Source: Dorea_A amylophila (GTDB lineage: Bacteria > Bacillota > Clostridia > Lachnospirales > Lachnospiraceae). Taken from it: a stretch of 64,000 bases of DNA. Positions 53,443 through 61,711 of the stretch are shown piece after piece. Within the stretch, counting starts at the first letter, position 1. Each line of letters opens with the position of its first letter. Below the pieces are notes generated by a model. It had not been told where the DNA came from. It did no database searches and saw nothing but the letters and a program-made list of their open reading frames with translations. The stretch is taken from NCBI RefSeq assembly GCF_025567265.1, contig NZ_JAOQJW010000005.1, positions 111,726-175,725 on the forward strand, written 5' to 3'. A program made the translations under genes and the position numbers.

Positions 53443-53934
53443 CTACCAGTGTAATTTGTGAAGATGTCCCTCCAGATTCATTCCTGCAAATCCGTTCTGT
53501 CTGAGTGCTTCGTAAAGCACGATCGCAACCGAGTTGCCAAGGTTCAGCGAACGGATGTCGCCTACCATCGGGATACGCACGCAGTCTTCTTTATGATCTA
53601 CCAGAATCTCTTCCGGAATTCCGGCACTTTCTTTTCCGAACATGATGTAACAGTCCGGTTCATAGTTCACTTCTGTATATACCTTTGGTGCTTTTGTCGT
53701 TGCCATGTAGATCTTGGCTCCCGGGTTCTTTTCCAGGAAATCATTGTAATCAATATAGGTTCTGACATCCAGATGCTCCCAGTAGTCCATGCCGGCACGC
53801 TTTAAGTTCTTCTCATTTAAGCGGAAGCCGAGCGGCTCGATCAAATGTAATCTGGTGTTGGTGGCTACGCAGGTTCTTCCGATATTACCTGTGTTTGCCG
53901 GAATCTCTGGTTCGTGTAGTACGATGTTTAACAT
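53443..53934 (-). CDS. trmL: tRNA (cytidine-34)-2'-O-methyltransferase
   Basis: A 163-residue compact SPOUT methyltransferase that modifies the wobble base of leucine tRNAs. It has the three motifs NTGNIGRTCVATNTRLHLI, MFGKESAGIP and IPMVGDIRSLNLGNSVAIVLYE. No extra RNA-binding domain, as in TrmL. Start ATG 53934. It may be read separately from the RpiR genes, from which it is nine bases apart. Confidence 0.93.
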   Translation of the reverse strand: MLNIVLHEPEIPANTGNIGRTCVATNTRLHLIEPLGFRLNEKNLKRAGMDYWEHLDVRTYIDYNDFLEKNPGAKIYMATTKAPKVYTEVNYEPDCYIMFGKESAGIPEEILVDHKEDCVRIPMVGDIRSLNLGNSVAIVLYEALRQNGFAGMNLEGHLHKLHW

Positions 53935-54003
53935 GTTGTGTTCCTCCGTTTTTCACTAACTTACTTTTACAAAATCAAATATGGATTGCACTGAAAATGC
54001 ATC

Positions 54004-54927
54004 CTACTCTTTTTCAAATAAAAATTCTATATAGCTGTATATTTCCGAAAAGTCAATCTGACATTTTCCAGCAAATATATTCACCGGCACCTGGTCTTCA
54101 AAACCATAGATAGCCGGTAATTCATTATGTTCCAAGTCATATACTACAACTTTTTTCTTATCCGGGTCAACCATCCAGTATTCTCTGACTCTTGCAGTGA
54201 TATATTTTTTCAGTTTTAATCCCATATCTTTTTTTCTTGTGGATGGTGATAATATCTCAATTACCATATCCGGTGCTCCATAGACATGACTTCGAAGGAT
54301 TTTATCCCTGTCGCAGCATATCACGACATCCGGCTGTATCATCGTCCTATCATCTTCATCCAGCTGTACACTGACAGGTGACTGAAGAACCATGCATAAT
54401 CCTTTGTTCTGTCGGATGTACTCTCTTAATCTGATGCTGATTTCAAATGCAAGCTGCTGATGGATCGTGGTTGGCGTATTTAGGTCATAGATGACTCCGT
54501 CAATCAATTCTACTCTATATTCGTCCGGAATCGCTTCATACTCTTTTAGCGTGTATTCTCCTTGCCTTTTTCCACAAAAACTTTTCCAGATATCACCCTC
54601 ATGATCTGTGCCATCTCCATAGATGCTATAAGCCGATACGCTTTCTTTCATCATACCAAGATATGGATTAGAAACAGATCCTTTCATATCTTCTGGTGCC
54701 CCTATGTTTCCAGACGCTTTGTAGTCTCGTCCATAATTATCTTTAAATATAATATGTTCAATCGGAAATGCTTTTTCCAACTGACAAATTGTGTCATATC
54801 TTGGTCTTTTGGTTATTCCGCTGAATATCTTTTGTACCGTTCCCAATGGTACCCCGGAACGATCTGATATCTGTTCGCAGCTGAAACCTAATTCCGTTTT
54901 CTTCTTTTTCATCTCTTCTACAGTCAT
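54004..54927 (-). CDS. HTH-Uma2 nuclease-like protein
   Basis: A 307-residue fusion: an XRE-like HTH (about 1-65, CEQISDRSGVPLGTVQKIFSG) followed by a Uma2/DUF820 PD-(D/E)XK domain (about 120-290). The nuclease-type core is intact in form: VELIDGVIYDL (Glu), PDVVICCDR (Asp), DMVIEILSPSTRKKD (Glu and Lys) and EYWMVDPDKKKVVVY. Uma2 proteins are abundant in cyanobacteria; with an HTH they look like self-regulated defence or regulatory proteins. Function not established. Phased repeats lie upstream. Confidence 0.85.
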   Translation of the reverse strand: MTVEEMKKKKTELGFSCEQISDRSGVPLGTVQKIFSGITKRPRYDTICQLEKAFPIEHIIFKDNYGRDYKASGNIGAPEDMKGSVSNPYLGMMKESVSAYSIYGDGTDHEGDIWKSFCGKRQGEYTLKEYEAIPDEYRVELIDGVIYDLNTPTTIHQQLAFEISIRLREYIRQNKGLCMVLQSPVSVQLDEDDRTMIQPDVVICCDRDKILRSHVYGAPDMVIEILSPSTRKKDMGLKLKKYITARVREYWMVDPDKKKVVVYDLEHNELPAIYGFEDQVPVNIFAGKCQIDFSEIYSYIEFLFEKE

Positions 54928-54994
54928 AGGATCATCTCCTTCCTTCTACAGGACCCTCCTTCCAAACATGTGGTAATCTATATTTCTGATGTTG

Positions 54995-55069
54995 TTTTCC
55001 ATATTTTATTATATATCATTCCATTTATCAAGTATATTTTCCATATTTTATTATACATTATTCCATTTT
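54995..55069. repeat. Two 33-bp direct repeats upstream of HTH-Uma2
   Basis: Copies at 54995-55027 and 55037-55069 differ at two or three bases and start exactly 42 bases apart. Each contains TTCCA twice, so four TTCCA sites fall at 54997, 55019, 55039 and 55061, about two helical turns apart. Minus-strand TATAAT occurs in each (55013-55008 and 55055-55050). This looks like an operator overlapping the promoter. Confidence 0.7.
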
Positions 55070-55178
55070 ATTTAAGAATATGCAAAATCCGCCGGACATT
55101 TTCCCGTCCGGCGAATTCTCGCATTTCTATAATATATTTATTTTTCAGATACACTTCCGTACTCTCTCTGAATCTCCC

Positions 55179-56120
55179 TTAATACTTAGACATACTTCTC
55201 TCCACCTGCACTGCTGCGATCGCACCATCTGCTACTGCAGTCACTACCTGGCGCAGGCTCTTGACTCTTACATCTCCGACAGCATAGACACCTGGTACGT
55301 TGGTATGCATGTCCTCATCCGTCTTAATGTATCCCTTGTCATCCGTCTCTACTTTATCTGCAAACACGCCGGTATTCGGGATCATACCGATGAATCCAAA
55401 CAGTCCGAACAGTCCGTCTTTCGGATCGGCTTCTATCTTTGTAAGTTCCCCCGTCTTCACATTCTTCACAGTCATCGTCTGAAGCAGTCCGTCGCCGCCC
55501 ACTTCTTCGACTACCGAATCCCACAGAAATGTGATCTTCGGATTGGCAAATGCTTTCTCCTGAATAGACTTTGCTGCACGCAGCTCGTCTCTTCTGTGAA
55601 TGATCGTAACTTTTCTGGCAAATTTTGTAAGATACAGCGCTTCTTCCACCGCTGCATCCCCGCCGCCCGCTACATAGACTTCCAGGTCAGTAAAGAAGTT
55701 CGCATCACAGGTTGCACAGTAAGAGATTCCGCGTCCCTTGTACTCCTGCTCGCCTTTGCATCCGATTGGTCTTGCATATGCACCGGTTGCAATGATGATA
55801 TTTTTCGCCTGATAGGTATCTTTTTCGCCTGTCAGGACTTTGATGTCTCCGCTCAGTTCTGCATTTGTGATCGTATCACGGACATGTTCTGCGCCGAACT
55901 GTTCTGCCTGTTCGTACATTCTGCGTACAAGAGAAACTCCCGTCTCTCCTTCTACAATCTGTCCCGGATAGTTTTCTATTTCGTCTGTGTTGATAATCTG
56001 GCCGCCGGCCTGTCCTTTTTCGATGATCAGGGTGTCCAGTCTGCTTCTGCCTGCATATAAGCCTGCGCTTAATCCCGCCGGACCGGCGCCAAGGATGATT
56101 ACGTCATATATGTGATCCAT
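55179..56120 (-). CDS. trxB: Thioredoxin reductase
   Basis: A 313-residue flavoprotein that passes electrons from NADPH to thioredoxin. FAD-binding GAGPAGLSAGLYAGR at residue 11, the redox-active pair Cys135/Cys138 in SYCATCDANFF, NADPH-binding GGGDAAVEEALYL, and the C-terminal VPGVYAVGDVR. Usual length. Standalone gene downstream of the DXS-like operon. Confidence 0.96.
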   Translation of the reverse strand: MDHIYDVIILGAGPAGLSAGLYAGRSRLDTLIIEKGQAGGQIINTDEIENYPGQIVEGETGVSLVRRMYEQAEQFGAEHVRDTITNAELSGDIKVLTGEKDTYQAKNIIIATGAYARPIGCKGEQEYKGRGISYCATCDANFFTDLEVYVAGGGDAAVEEALYLTKFARKVTIIHRRDELRAAKSIQEKAFANPKITFLWDSVVEEVGGDGLLQTMTVKNVKTGELTKIEADPKDGLFGLFGFIGMIPNTGVFADKVETDDKGYIKTDEDMHTNVPGVYAVGDVRVKSLRQVVTAVADGAIAAVQVERSMSKY

Positions 56121-56295
56121 GTGTGTGTCCTCTCTTTCTTTTCGTATGTATTTTTAAAATTATTGATCGTATGATTCTATCTTATTTTACATGATTTTAG
56201 CTGTTGGCATACCAACAAATTACAATTAAAAATTCCCTTTTTGTTTTTATATTACTTGCTAAAGATATATTTCTATAATATTATAATTATACAAA

Positions 56296-56359
56296 AAACA
56301 ACCGCTCAAAGTGGTTGGCCATATTGAGTAATAGAAATCCACCCATATTGCGGTTGTTT
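56296..56359. other. Inverted repeat in the trxB-DXS gap
   Basis: AAACAACCGC (56296-56305) and GCGGTTGTTT (56350-56359) are perfect complements enclosing 44 bases. It lies 40 bases past the stop of the DXS-like gene and is the only structure I see in 56121-56400. A terminator with a long loop or a small repeat element; the flanks are T/A-rich. Confidence 0.45.
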
Positions 56360-56400
56360 ATAGTAGTATATCACATACGTTTTATTTATTTATTCAATTA

Positions 56401-58155
56401 TTAAATAAACTTCATTATATCTTCCACAATCTGCTCTTTCGTCAGATGATTCTCTTTCAGAACTTCTGCTACATCATAACGGTCGAGGAACTCTTTCTTC
56501 AGTCCGAAGTTCAGAACCTTCATGTCCGAATCTCCGTAGAATCTTGCGATCTTCTCGCCGAATCCGCCATCCAGAATACCATCTTCCAGAGTGATCACAA
56601 CATCATGATCTTTCTTAAGCTCTTCCAGAAGTTCTGCATCAATACCTGTAATATAATATGGATTGATCACAGTTGCATCTGTTCCGGTTACTTTCTTGAG
56701 CTCTTCTGCAACTTCTTTGCCAAGTCCGTAGAATGTTCCAAGTCCGATCACTGCAACCTTGGAACCTTTCTGTGTTACTTCGTATTTGTTCAGGTCTCCG
56801 AAGTCTTTTGTAATCTCTTTTCCGTCAGAGATCACACTGCCGCCCGGAAGTCTGATTCCTACCGGATACTCATTCTGCTCGATACTCCAGTCGAGCATTG
56901 CCAGGTACTCTTCCTTGGTTGTCGGAGCAAGGTATACCAGATTCGGAATATTGGCCATCATTGGGATGTCATATAGTCCAAGGTGTGTCACATCATTCAT
57001 TCCGTATACCGAACCACAGAATGTTACAATAGTTGCCGGGCTGTTATTAATGCAGAGATCCTGTGCGATCTGGTCATAAGTTCTCTGTACAAATGTACTG
57101 TATACTCCATAAACCGGTTTTCCGCCATTTGCGGCAATTCCGGAAACCAGTGCTACGGCTGTCTCTTCTGCGATACCGACATCTACGAACTGTTTTCCTG
57201 CTTCTTTTCTCTTATCTTCTGTGAATCCCATAACAGTCGGTGTTCCGGATGTGATCGCTACCACTGCCGGATCTTTTTTCATCTTATCCAAAAGATAATT
57301 CAGGGAAATATCCGAATAGTCTTCTTCTGTCATCTCGTATAACGGTTCACCTGTCTCGATATGGAATGGTCCGTTATAATGCCATACTTCTTTGTTCTGC
57401 TCTGCCGGTGCATAACCTTTTCCCTTTAAGGTATTGATATGCACAACAACTGGTTTCCTGCTGTCTTTGACACTCTGGAATGCTTCAATCAGGTCTCCGA
57501 CAGCATTTCCGTGATCCACGTAAATGTAATCCAGTCCCATAGCCTTGAACAGGTTGCATTCTGCCTGTCCGTTTGTCTCGCGGAGTAATTTTAAGTTGCC
57601 GTATAATCCGCCGTGGTTTTCTGCGATGGACATATCATTGTCATTTACAATGATGATCAGATTTCCGTCTAATTCTACTGCATAGTCCAGTCCTTCCAGT
57701 GCTTCACCGCCGCTTAAGGAACCGTCACCGATCACTGCAATCACATTTCCTTCTTCCCCTTTCAGGTCTCTTGCTTTTGCAAGTCCACACGCGAGGCTGA
57801 CGGATGTAGATGTATGACCTACAGTGAAATGATCGTGTACACTTTCATTTGGATTGCTGTAGCCGGACACATCATCGTAATGTTCTTCATAGAGATATGC
57901 ATCCTTTCTTCCTGTCAGCATCTTGTGCGGATAGGTCTGGTGTGATACGTCATATACAATCTTGTCTTTTGGTGACTCGAATACATAATGCAGTGCGATC
58001 GTTGCCTCTACCATACCGAAGTTTGGTCCGAAGTGTCCGCCGTGGATACTGGCTCTCTTTAACAGTGCTTCTCTCATCTCACCTGCCATTACGGTCATCT
58101 CGTCTACGGTTAATTTCTTTACGTCTTCTGGTCCGTTAATCTTTTCTATATACAT
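56401..58155 (-). CDS. DXS-like thiamine-diphosphate synthase
   Basis: A 584-residue transketolase-like enzyme of the 1-deoxyxylulose-5-phosphate synthase type. N-terminal SIHGGHFGPNFGMVEATIAL and DVSHQTYPHKMLTGR, thiamine/Mg motif GDGSLSGGEALEGLDYA with IIIVNDNDMSIAENHGG, a pyrimidine-binding domain from about 310 (VGIAEETAVALVSG) and a C-terminal transketolase domain. It is about 35-50 residues shorter than housekeeping DXS, and DVSHQ replaces the more usual DVGHQ. It may be a paralog with another acceptor. Its ATG overlaps the MerR regulator's stop by ten bases, so the two are coupled; GGGAGGAG precedes it. Confidence 0.7.
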   Translation of the reverse strand: MYIEKINGPEDVKKLTVDEMTVMAGEMREALLKRASIHGGHFGPNFGMVEATIALHYVFESPKDKIVYDVSHQTYPHKMLTGRKDAYLYEEHYDDVSGYSNPNESVHDHFTVGHTSTSVSLACGLAKARDLKGEEGNVIAVIGDGSLSGGEALEGLDYAVELDGNLIIIVNDNDMSIAENHGGLYGNLKLLRETNGQAECNLFKAMGLDYIYVDHGNAVGDLIEAFQSVKDSRKPVVVHINTLKGKGYAPAEQNKEVWHYNGPFHIETGEPLYEMTEEDYSDISLNYLLDKMKKDPAVVAITSGTPTVMGFTEDKRKEAGKQFVDVGIAEETAVALVSGIAANGGKPVYGVYSTFVQRTYDQIAQDLCINNSPATIVTFCGSVYGMNDVTHLGLYDIPMMANIPNLVYLAPTTKEEYLAMLDWSIEQNEYPVGIRLPGGSVISDGKEITKDFGDLNKYEVTQKGSKVAVIGLGTFYGLGKEVAEELKKVTGTDATVINPYYITGIDAELLEELKKDHDVVITLEDGILDGGFGEKIARFYGDSDMKVLNFGLKKEFLDRYDVAEVLKENHLTKEQIVEDIMKFI

Positions 58156-58538
58156 GAACTATTCTCCTCCCAGTTTAATACTCCTGTCTTTACTACTTCT
58201 TCGTATTTGGAAATTTTGTAATTCAGCCGGTTGATCGCTGACTCTATCTGCGCTTTCTGCTCTTCTAACTTCTCTCTTTCTTCCGAAAGAAGCTGAAGTC
58301 TTGCTTCAAATGTCTCGTCGCCCTCCTGATATAATTTTACATACTCGATCAGTGCCTCCACGGGAAGTCCTGCTTTTCTCATACAGATCACAAGCTCCAC
58401 CCATCCAAGGTCTGATTCCTGATAGTCTCTGATTCCGCCTGCCGTACGTGTTACTTCCGGTATCATGCCGATGCGTTCATAATAACGCAGGGTATCAGCG
58501 GAAATGTCATATGTTTCACTTACTTCTTTTATCGTCAA
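58146..58538 (-). CDS. AdhR/NmlR-like MerR regulator
   Basis: A 130-residue MerR-family activator. From TTG 58538 it reads MTIKEVSETYDISADTLRYY, the canonical HTH, then RTAGGIRDY and a coiled dimerisation helix (about 75-120). Cys52 in LVICMRKAGLPVEALIEY matches the single aldehyde-sensing cysteine of Bacillus AdhR. The usual longer start would lie inside the promoter; TTG 58538 is preceded by AAGGTGGTG and follows a plausible start of transcription. It is followed by, and overlaps, the DXS-like gene and should control itself and that gene in response to reactive aldehydes or thiol stress. Confidence 0.88.
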   Translation of the reverse strand: MTIKEVSETYDISADTLRYYERIGMIPEVTRTAGGIRDYQESDLGWVELVICMRKAGLPVEALIEYVKLYQEGDETFEARLQLLSEEREKLEEQKAQIESAINRLNYKISKYEEVVKTGVLNWEENSSCI

Positions 58539-58563
58539 TCCAGGCACCACCTTTCCGTTCATT

Positions 58564-58594
58564 ACTATAGCACTTGGAGTTCGCTCCAAGTCAA
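58564..58594 (-). promoter_or_regulatory. MerR-type promoter with 19-bp spacer and palindrome
   Basis: Minus-strand TTGACT (58594-58589) and TATAGT (58569-58564) are 19 bases apart, the overlong spacing that MerR proteins correct by twisting DNA. Between them lies the palindrome CTTGGAGCGAACTCCAAG, 58590-58573, of the AdhR/NmlR operator type. Confidence 0.88.
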
Positions 58595-58682
58595 GATTTT
58601 TTCCAAAAATGTAAGAGTAAATTCCGGATTATACAATTCATCCTGTATTTTCTGATATCTGCAGAAGCTGCATAGCAATAAC

Positions 58683-58739
58683 AAAAGCCGTCAGGGAATA
58701 TAATTCTAATTCATACATTAACATTCCCTGACGGCTTTT
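58683..58739. terminator. Bidirectional terminator after the aminotransferase gene
   Basis: AAAAGCCGTCAGGGAAT and ATTCCCTGACGGCTTTT are near-perfect complements (about 15 bp) with a long AT loop and T runs on both sides. It lies 51 bases past the aminotransferase stop. Confidence 0.85.
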
Positions 58740-58789
58740 CTATTTCTATTATTTCTTTTAAATTCTCTTCAAATCAGCTTCCGTCAACC

Positions 58790-59962
58790 TTACTTCTGGC
58801 TTCTCAGTCTCTCAACAAACCGACTGAGTCTTCCGATCGCTTCTTTCAGATCTTCCAGTGAGTACGCATACGATACACGCAGGAACCCTTCCCCACTCTC
58901 ACCAAACGCACTTCCCGGTACGACCGCAACCTTCTCCTCTTCCAGGAAACGCATTGCAAATTCTTCGGAAGTCATACCGAATTCTTTGATACTTGGGAAG
59001 ATATAGAATGCACCAAATGGCTCGAAGCATTCCAGCTTCATCTTCGCAAATTCATTTACCAGATATCTTCTTCTCTGGTTGTATGCATTTCTCATCTGCT
59101 GCACTTCATCTTCGCAGTGACGCAAGCCTTCGATGGCTGCGTACTGGCTGTTGGTCGGCGCACACATGATTGCAAACTGATGGATCTTCAACATCTGTTC
59201 TATGATCACAGACGGTCCGCAGATATAACCAAGTCTCCATCCCGTCATGGCAAATCCTTTGGAAAATCCGTTGATTACCAGTGTTCTTTCCTGCATTCCC
59301 GGAAGAGATGCAATAGACACATGCTCTGTCTTGTATGTAAGTTCGGAGTAAATCTCATCCGAAAGCACATACAGGTCATGTCTTTTCACAACTTCCGCAA
59401 TTGGCTCCAGATCTTCTTTTGTCATGATTGATCCTGTCGGGTTGTTCGGGAATGGCATGACTAACATTTTTGTCTTTGGCGTGATTGCTGCCTCCAGTTC
59501 TTCTGCCGTCAGTTTGAATTCGTTCTTTTCCTGAAGCGGAATAACAACCGGATTACCGTCTGCCAGAATGGTACAAGGTAAATACGATACATAGCTCGGC
59601 TGCGGGATTAGTACTTCATCTCCCGGATCCAGCATTGCGCGCAGTGCCACATCGATTCCTTCACTTCCTCCGACTGTCACCATGATCTCATGATCCGGGT
59701 CATATTCTACATGTATCTTACGTTCCAGATATTTGCTGATCTCGATCTTCAGATCTTTAAGACCTGCATTCGATGTATAGAAAGTCTTGCCCTGTTCCAG
59801 GGTGTAGATACCTTCCTCTCTGATTCTCCATGGTGTGTCAAAATCAGGTTCTCCTACACCAAGGGATATTGCGTCAGGCATCTCACTTACCAGATCAAAG
59901 AATTTACGGATTCCAGATGGTTCGATGCCTGTGATTTTCTTAGATAATGGATTTCTCATCAT
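58790..59962 (-). CDS. Class I/II aminotransferase
   Basis: A 390-residue PLP enzyme, fold type I. The PLP lysine is Lys235 in NGFSKGFAMTGWRLGY; NPTG in PFPNNPTGSIM binds the cofactor phosphate. Similar to the aspartate/aromatic aminotransferase class (PatA-like); substrate not readable. Its ATG overlaps the Lrp gene stop in an ATGA junction, so it belongs to the same operon, and Lrp may sense an amino acid it handles. Confidence 0.88.
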   Translation of the reverse strand: MMRNPLSKKITGIEPSGIRKFFDLVSEMPDAISLGVGEPDFDTPWRIREEGIYTLEQGKTFYTSNAGLKDLKIEISKYLERKIHVEYDPDHEIMVTVGGSEGIDVALRAMLDPGDEVLIPQPSYVSYLPCTILADGNPVVIPLQEKNEFKLTAEELEAAITPKTKMLVMPFPNNPTGSIMTKEDLEPIAEVVKRHDLYVLSDEIYSELTYKTEHVSIASLPGMQERTLVINGFSKGFAMTGWRLGYICGPSVIIEQMLKIHQFAIMCAPTNSQYAAIEGLRHCEDEVQQMRNAYNQRRRYLVNEFAKMKLECFEPFGAFYIFPSIKEFGMTSEEFAMRFLEEEKVAVVPGSAFGESGEGFLRVSYAYSLEDLKEAIGRLSRFVERLRSQK

Positions 59963-60453
59963 GGTGTTACAAGCATCCTTTCTGTTTTTTTCTGTCCGAA
60001 CATGATTGTTCCGTGATCCTTATATTTCTTCAGTACGAACTGTGTGCTGGTTCCTGTGACATCTTCGATCGGTGATAATTTACTTGATACAAACCTTGAC
60101 ACTTCCTGCAAAGTCTTGCCTTCGATCAGAACCATCATATCAAAATCACCGGAGATCAGATATACGGCTGATACTTCCGGATAATTACAGATCCGTTCTG
60201 CTGTCTTATCAAATCCCGTGTCACGCTGTGGTGTTACTTTTACTTCGATCAGGGCATTCACATACTCTGTTCCTGTCTTATCCCAGTCGATCAGTGTATG
60301 ATAGCCACAGATGATCTTTGCTCTTTCCATGGCAGAAATCTCATTTGCTACGGTTACTTCGTCGGTTCCAAGAAGAACTGCCAGTTCTCCGAGGTCCACC
60401 CTGCTATGCTTCTCCAGATACAGGAGTATCTGCTTTCTTAATTCTTCCATCAT
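59959..60453 (-). CDS. Lrp/AsnC-family regulator
   Basis: A 164-residue feast/famine regulator: winged HTH (about 1-55, GELAVLLGTDEVTVANEISAM, here in part) and a RAM/AsnC effector domain (about 65-145, VYLISGDFDMMVLIEGKTL). It overlaps the AIR-synthase-like gene by 50 bases and the aminotransferase gene by four, an unusually tight trio. Likely regulates the operon in response to an amino acid. Confidence 0.93.
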   Translation of the reverse strand: MMEELRKQILLYLEKHSRVDLGELAVLLGTDEVTVANEISAMERAKIICGYHTLIDWDKTGTEYVNALIEVKVTPQRDTGFDKTAERICNYPEVSAVYLISGDFDMMVLIEGKTLQEVSRFVSSKLSPIEDVTGTSTQFVLKKYKDHGTIMFGQKKTERMLVTP

Positions 60454-61420
60454 TCATACCTCCGCTATATAGCTTCAAGATCTCATCCGGAGCCGGACGG
60501 TCGATATAACGCATCTCTTCTCCATTTCTTAAGATCTTATCGTTGTTGTCTGTTGTATGTCCGATTACTGCTGCTGTAATCCCCTGATTGTTCAGCGCAT
60601 CTGCCAGTACTTCCCCATTGTCAGTCACAGCCAGAAAACTTCCTGTAGATATCATCTGATATGGATTCAGCCGGAAATGTTCACATACCTCGATCGTTTC
60701 CTGTAAAATACTGATTTTCTTCATATCAAGATCCAGTCCCTGCTCTAATTCCAGTGCCAGATTCCACAGTGCTGCCAAGATCCCGCCATCTGCGACCTGA
60801 CGTACGACAAATGCGCCCCCGGCTTTTGCGGCTTCGATTTCTTTTGGAGCAAATATCTGCTGTCCGTATGACTTTATCTGCTTCATGAAAACCGGCGCAA
60901 AACGAGTCTTAAGTTCCTGTTCTTTTTCTTCCGTGATCCGGAGCATACCATCCATTCCTACATGCCCTACGAACACAATATCCTTACAGGCTCGTGCGGT
61001 TTCCCGGTTCCATGCTTCTTCCTTTGGAGCCTTTGCGATTCCTGTAACCGTCACTGCGATCGCCCGAACCGCCGGATTGACAGATGCCTGTACTCCTGCA
61101 AGCATGATATTATACTTTTTGCATGCTTTTTTGAGAAGCTTTTCAATCTTGTGGATTCTGGATTTGAACACGTATTCCGGATAGGCGATCTGTACACTAA
61201 TGCCTGCAGATGGTTCATGCGTATCCTGCATATCCTCACTCCGGATATCCGCTTCCTGCTCCTCATCCTCTGTTATATCAGGGCAGACAGAGAACACTGC
61301 ACCCTGTGCCGCCAGTGCGTTCACAGTCTGTGCAAGTGCATGGACACCGATCTGCGGAGATAAACCGTAGACGGTAACTGTTTCGCTTATAAGCTGTTCT
61401 GTCTGTGTCTCTAACTTCAT
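60404..61420 (-). CDS. AIR-synthase-like (PurM/HypE fold) protein
   Basis: A 338-residue protein with a PurM-like C-terminal domain (about 190-300: GAFVVRQVADGGILAALWNLAL, shown partly; ISTGSFLAVTDNGEVLADAL). The N-terminal half is Ala/Glu-rich and diverged. HypE, SelD and ThiL belong to this ATP-using fold, but no Cys or P-loop for those reactions stands out, so the reaction is unknown. Its 50-base overlap with the Lrp gene ties it to amino-acid regulation; a role in that pathway is inference. Confidence 0.75.
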   Translation of the reverse strand: MKLETQTEQLISETVTVYGLSPQIGVHALAQTVNALAAQGAVFSVCPDITEDEEQEADIRSEDMQDTHEPSAGISVQIAYPEYVFKSRIHKIEKLLKKACKKYNIMLAGVQASVNPAVRAIAVTVTGIAKAPKEEAWNRETARACKDIVFVGHVGMDGMLRITEEKEQELKTRFAPVFMKQIKSYGQQIFAPKEIEAAKAGGAFVVRQVADGGILAALWNLALELEQGLDLDMKKISILQETIEVCEHFRLNPYQMISTGSFLAVTDNGEVLADALNNQGITAAVIGHTTDNNDKILRNGEEMRYIDRPAPDEILKLYSGGMNDGRIKKADTPVSGEA

Positions 61421-61444
61421 GTTTATTATGTTCCCCTTTTATTT

Positions 61445-61546
61445 TTATACAAGATACGGAATAATCATCGTTGCTACCATGGCAATGATGACGATAAGCA
61501 CAACAATTGATACAATTCTTCTTGTTCTTTTATTGTTGAAATTCAT
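61445..61546 (-). CDS. 33-residue single-pass membrane protein
   Basis: A very short gene: basic N-terminus MNFNNKRTRR, then one hydrophobic segment (IVSIVVLIVIIAMVATMIIP) and YLV. AAAGAAGG precedes the ATG by about eight bases. The design of a basic cytosolic tail plus one membrane helix is that of Prli42-like stressosome anchors and DUF4044-type mini-proteins; identity with either is not proved. It lies 24 bases upstream of the AIR-synthase-like gene start, so it may be co-transcribed. Confidence 0.65.
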   Translation of the reverse strand: MNFNNKRTRRIVSIVVLIVIIAMVATMIIPYLV

Positions 61547-61627
61547 TCTTCTACCTTCTTTGATTATATTTTCGTTACTACTTCTTCTCATTCTTATCAA
61601 TTTTTACGTAAACAGTAACGTATTTCT

Positions 61628-61711
61628 CTACATTTTATACTCTTTACAATATTTTTGCAAGAAACAATCCTCACATTTCGGACTTCTTGCACTGCAGATC
61701 GTACGCCCTTT
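61628..61711 (-). pseudogene. Orphan endonuclease III iron-sulfur tail
   Basis: Directly after the radical SAM stop, in the same frame, 27 codons encode KGRTICSARSPKCEDC and FLQKYCKEYKM. The Cys spacing C-x6-C-x2-C-x5-C together with GR-x-I-C-x-AR-x-P-x-C is the 4Fe-4S loop that ends endonuclease III (Nth). No Nth helix-hairpin-helix or catalytic part exists upstream, so this is the 3' remnant of a deleted nth gene, or a tail appended by TGA readthrough. Confidence 0.7.

Noticed and set aside
55080..56060. 326-codon plus-strand open frame
   Set aside because: Antisense to trxB, whose FAD and CATC motifs are unambiguous; no start signal.
58538..58589. Longer TTG start of the MerR gene at 58589
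   Set aside because: Those codons overlap the -10 and palindrome, so they would not be in the transcript.
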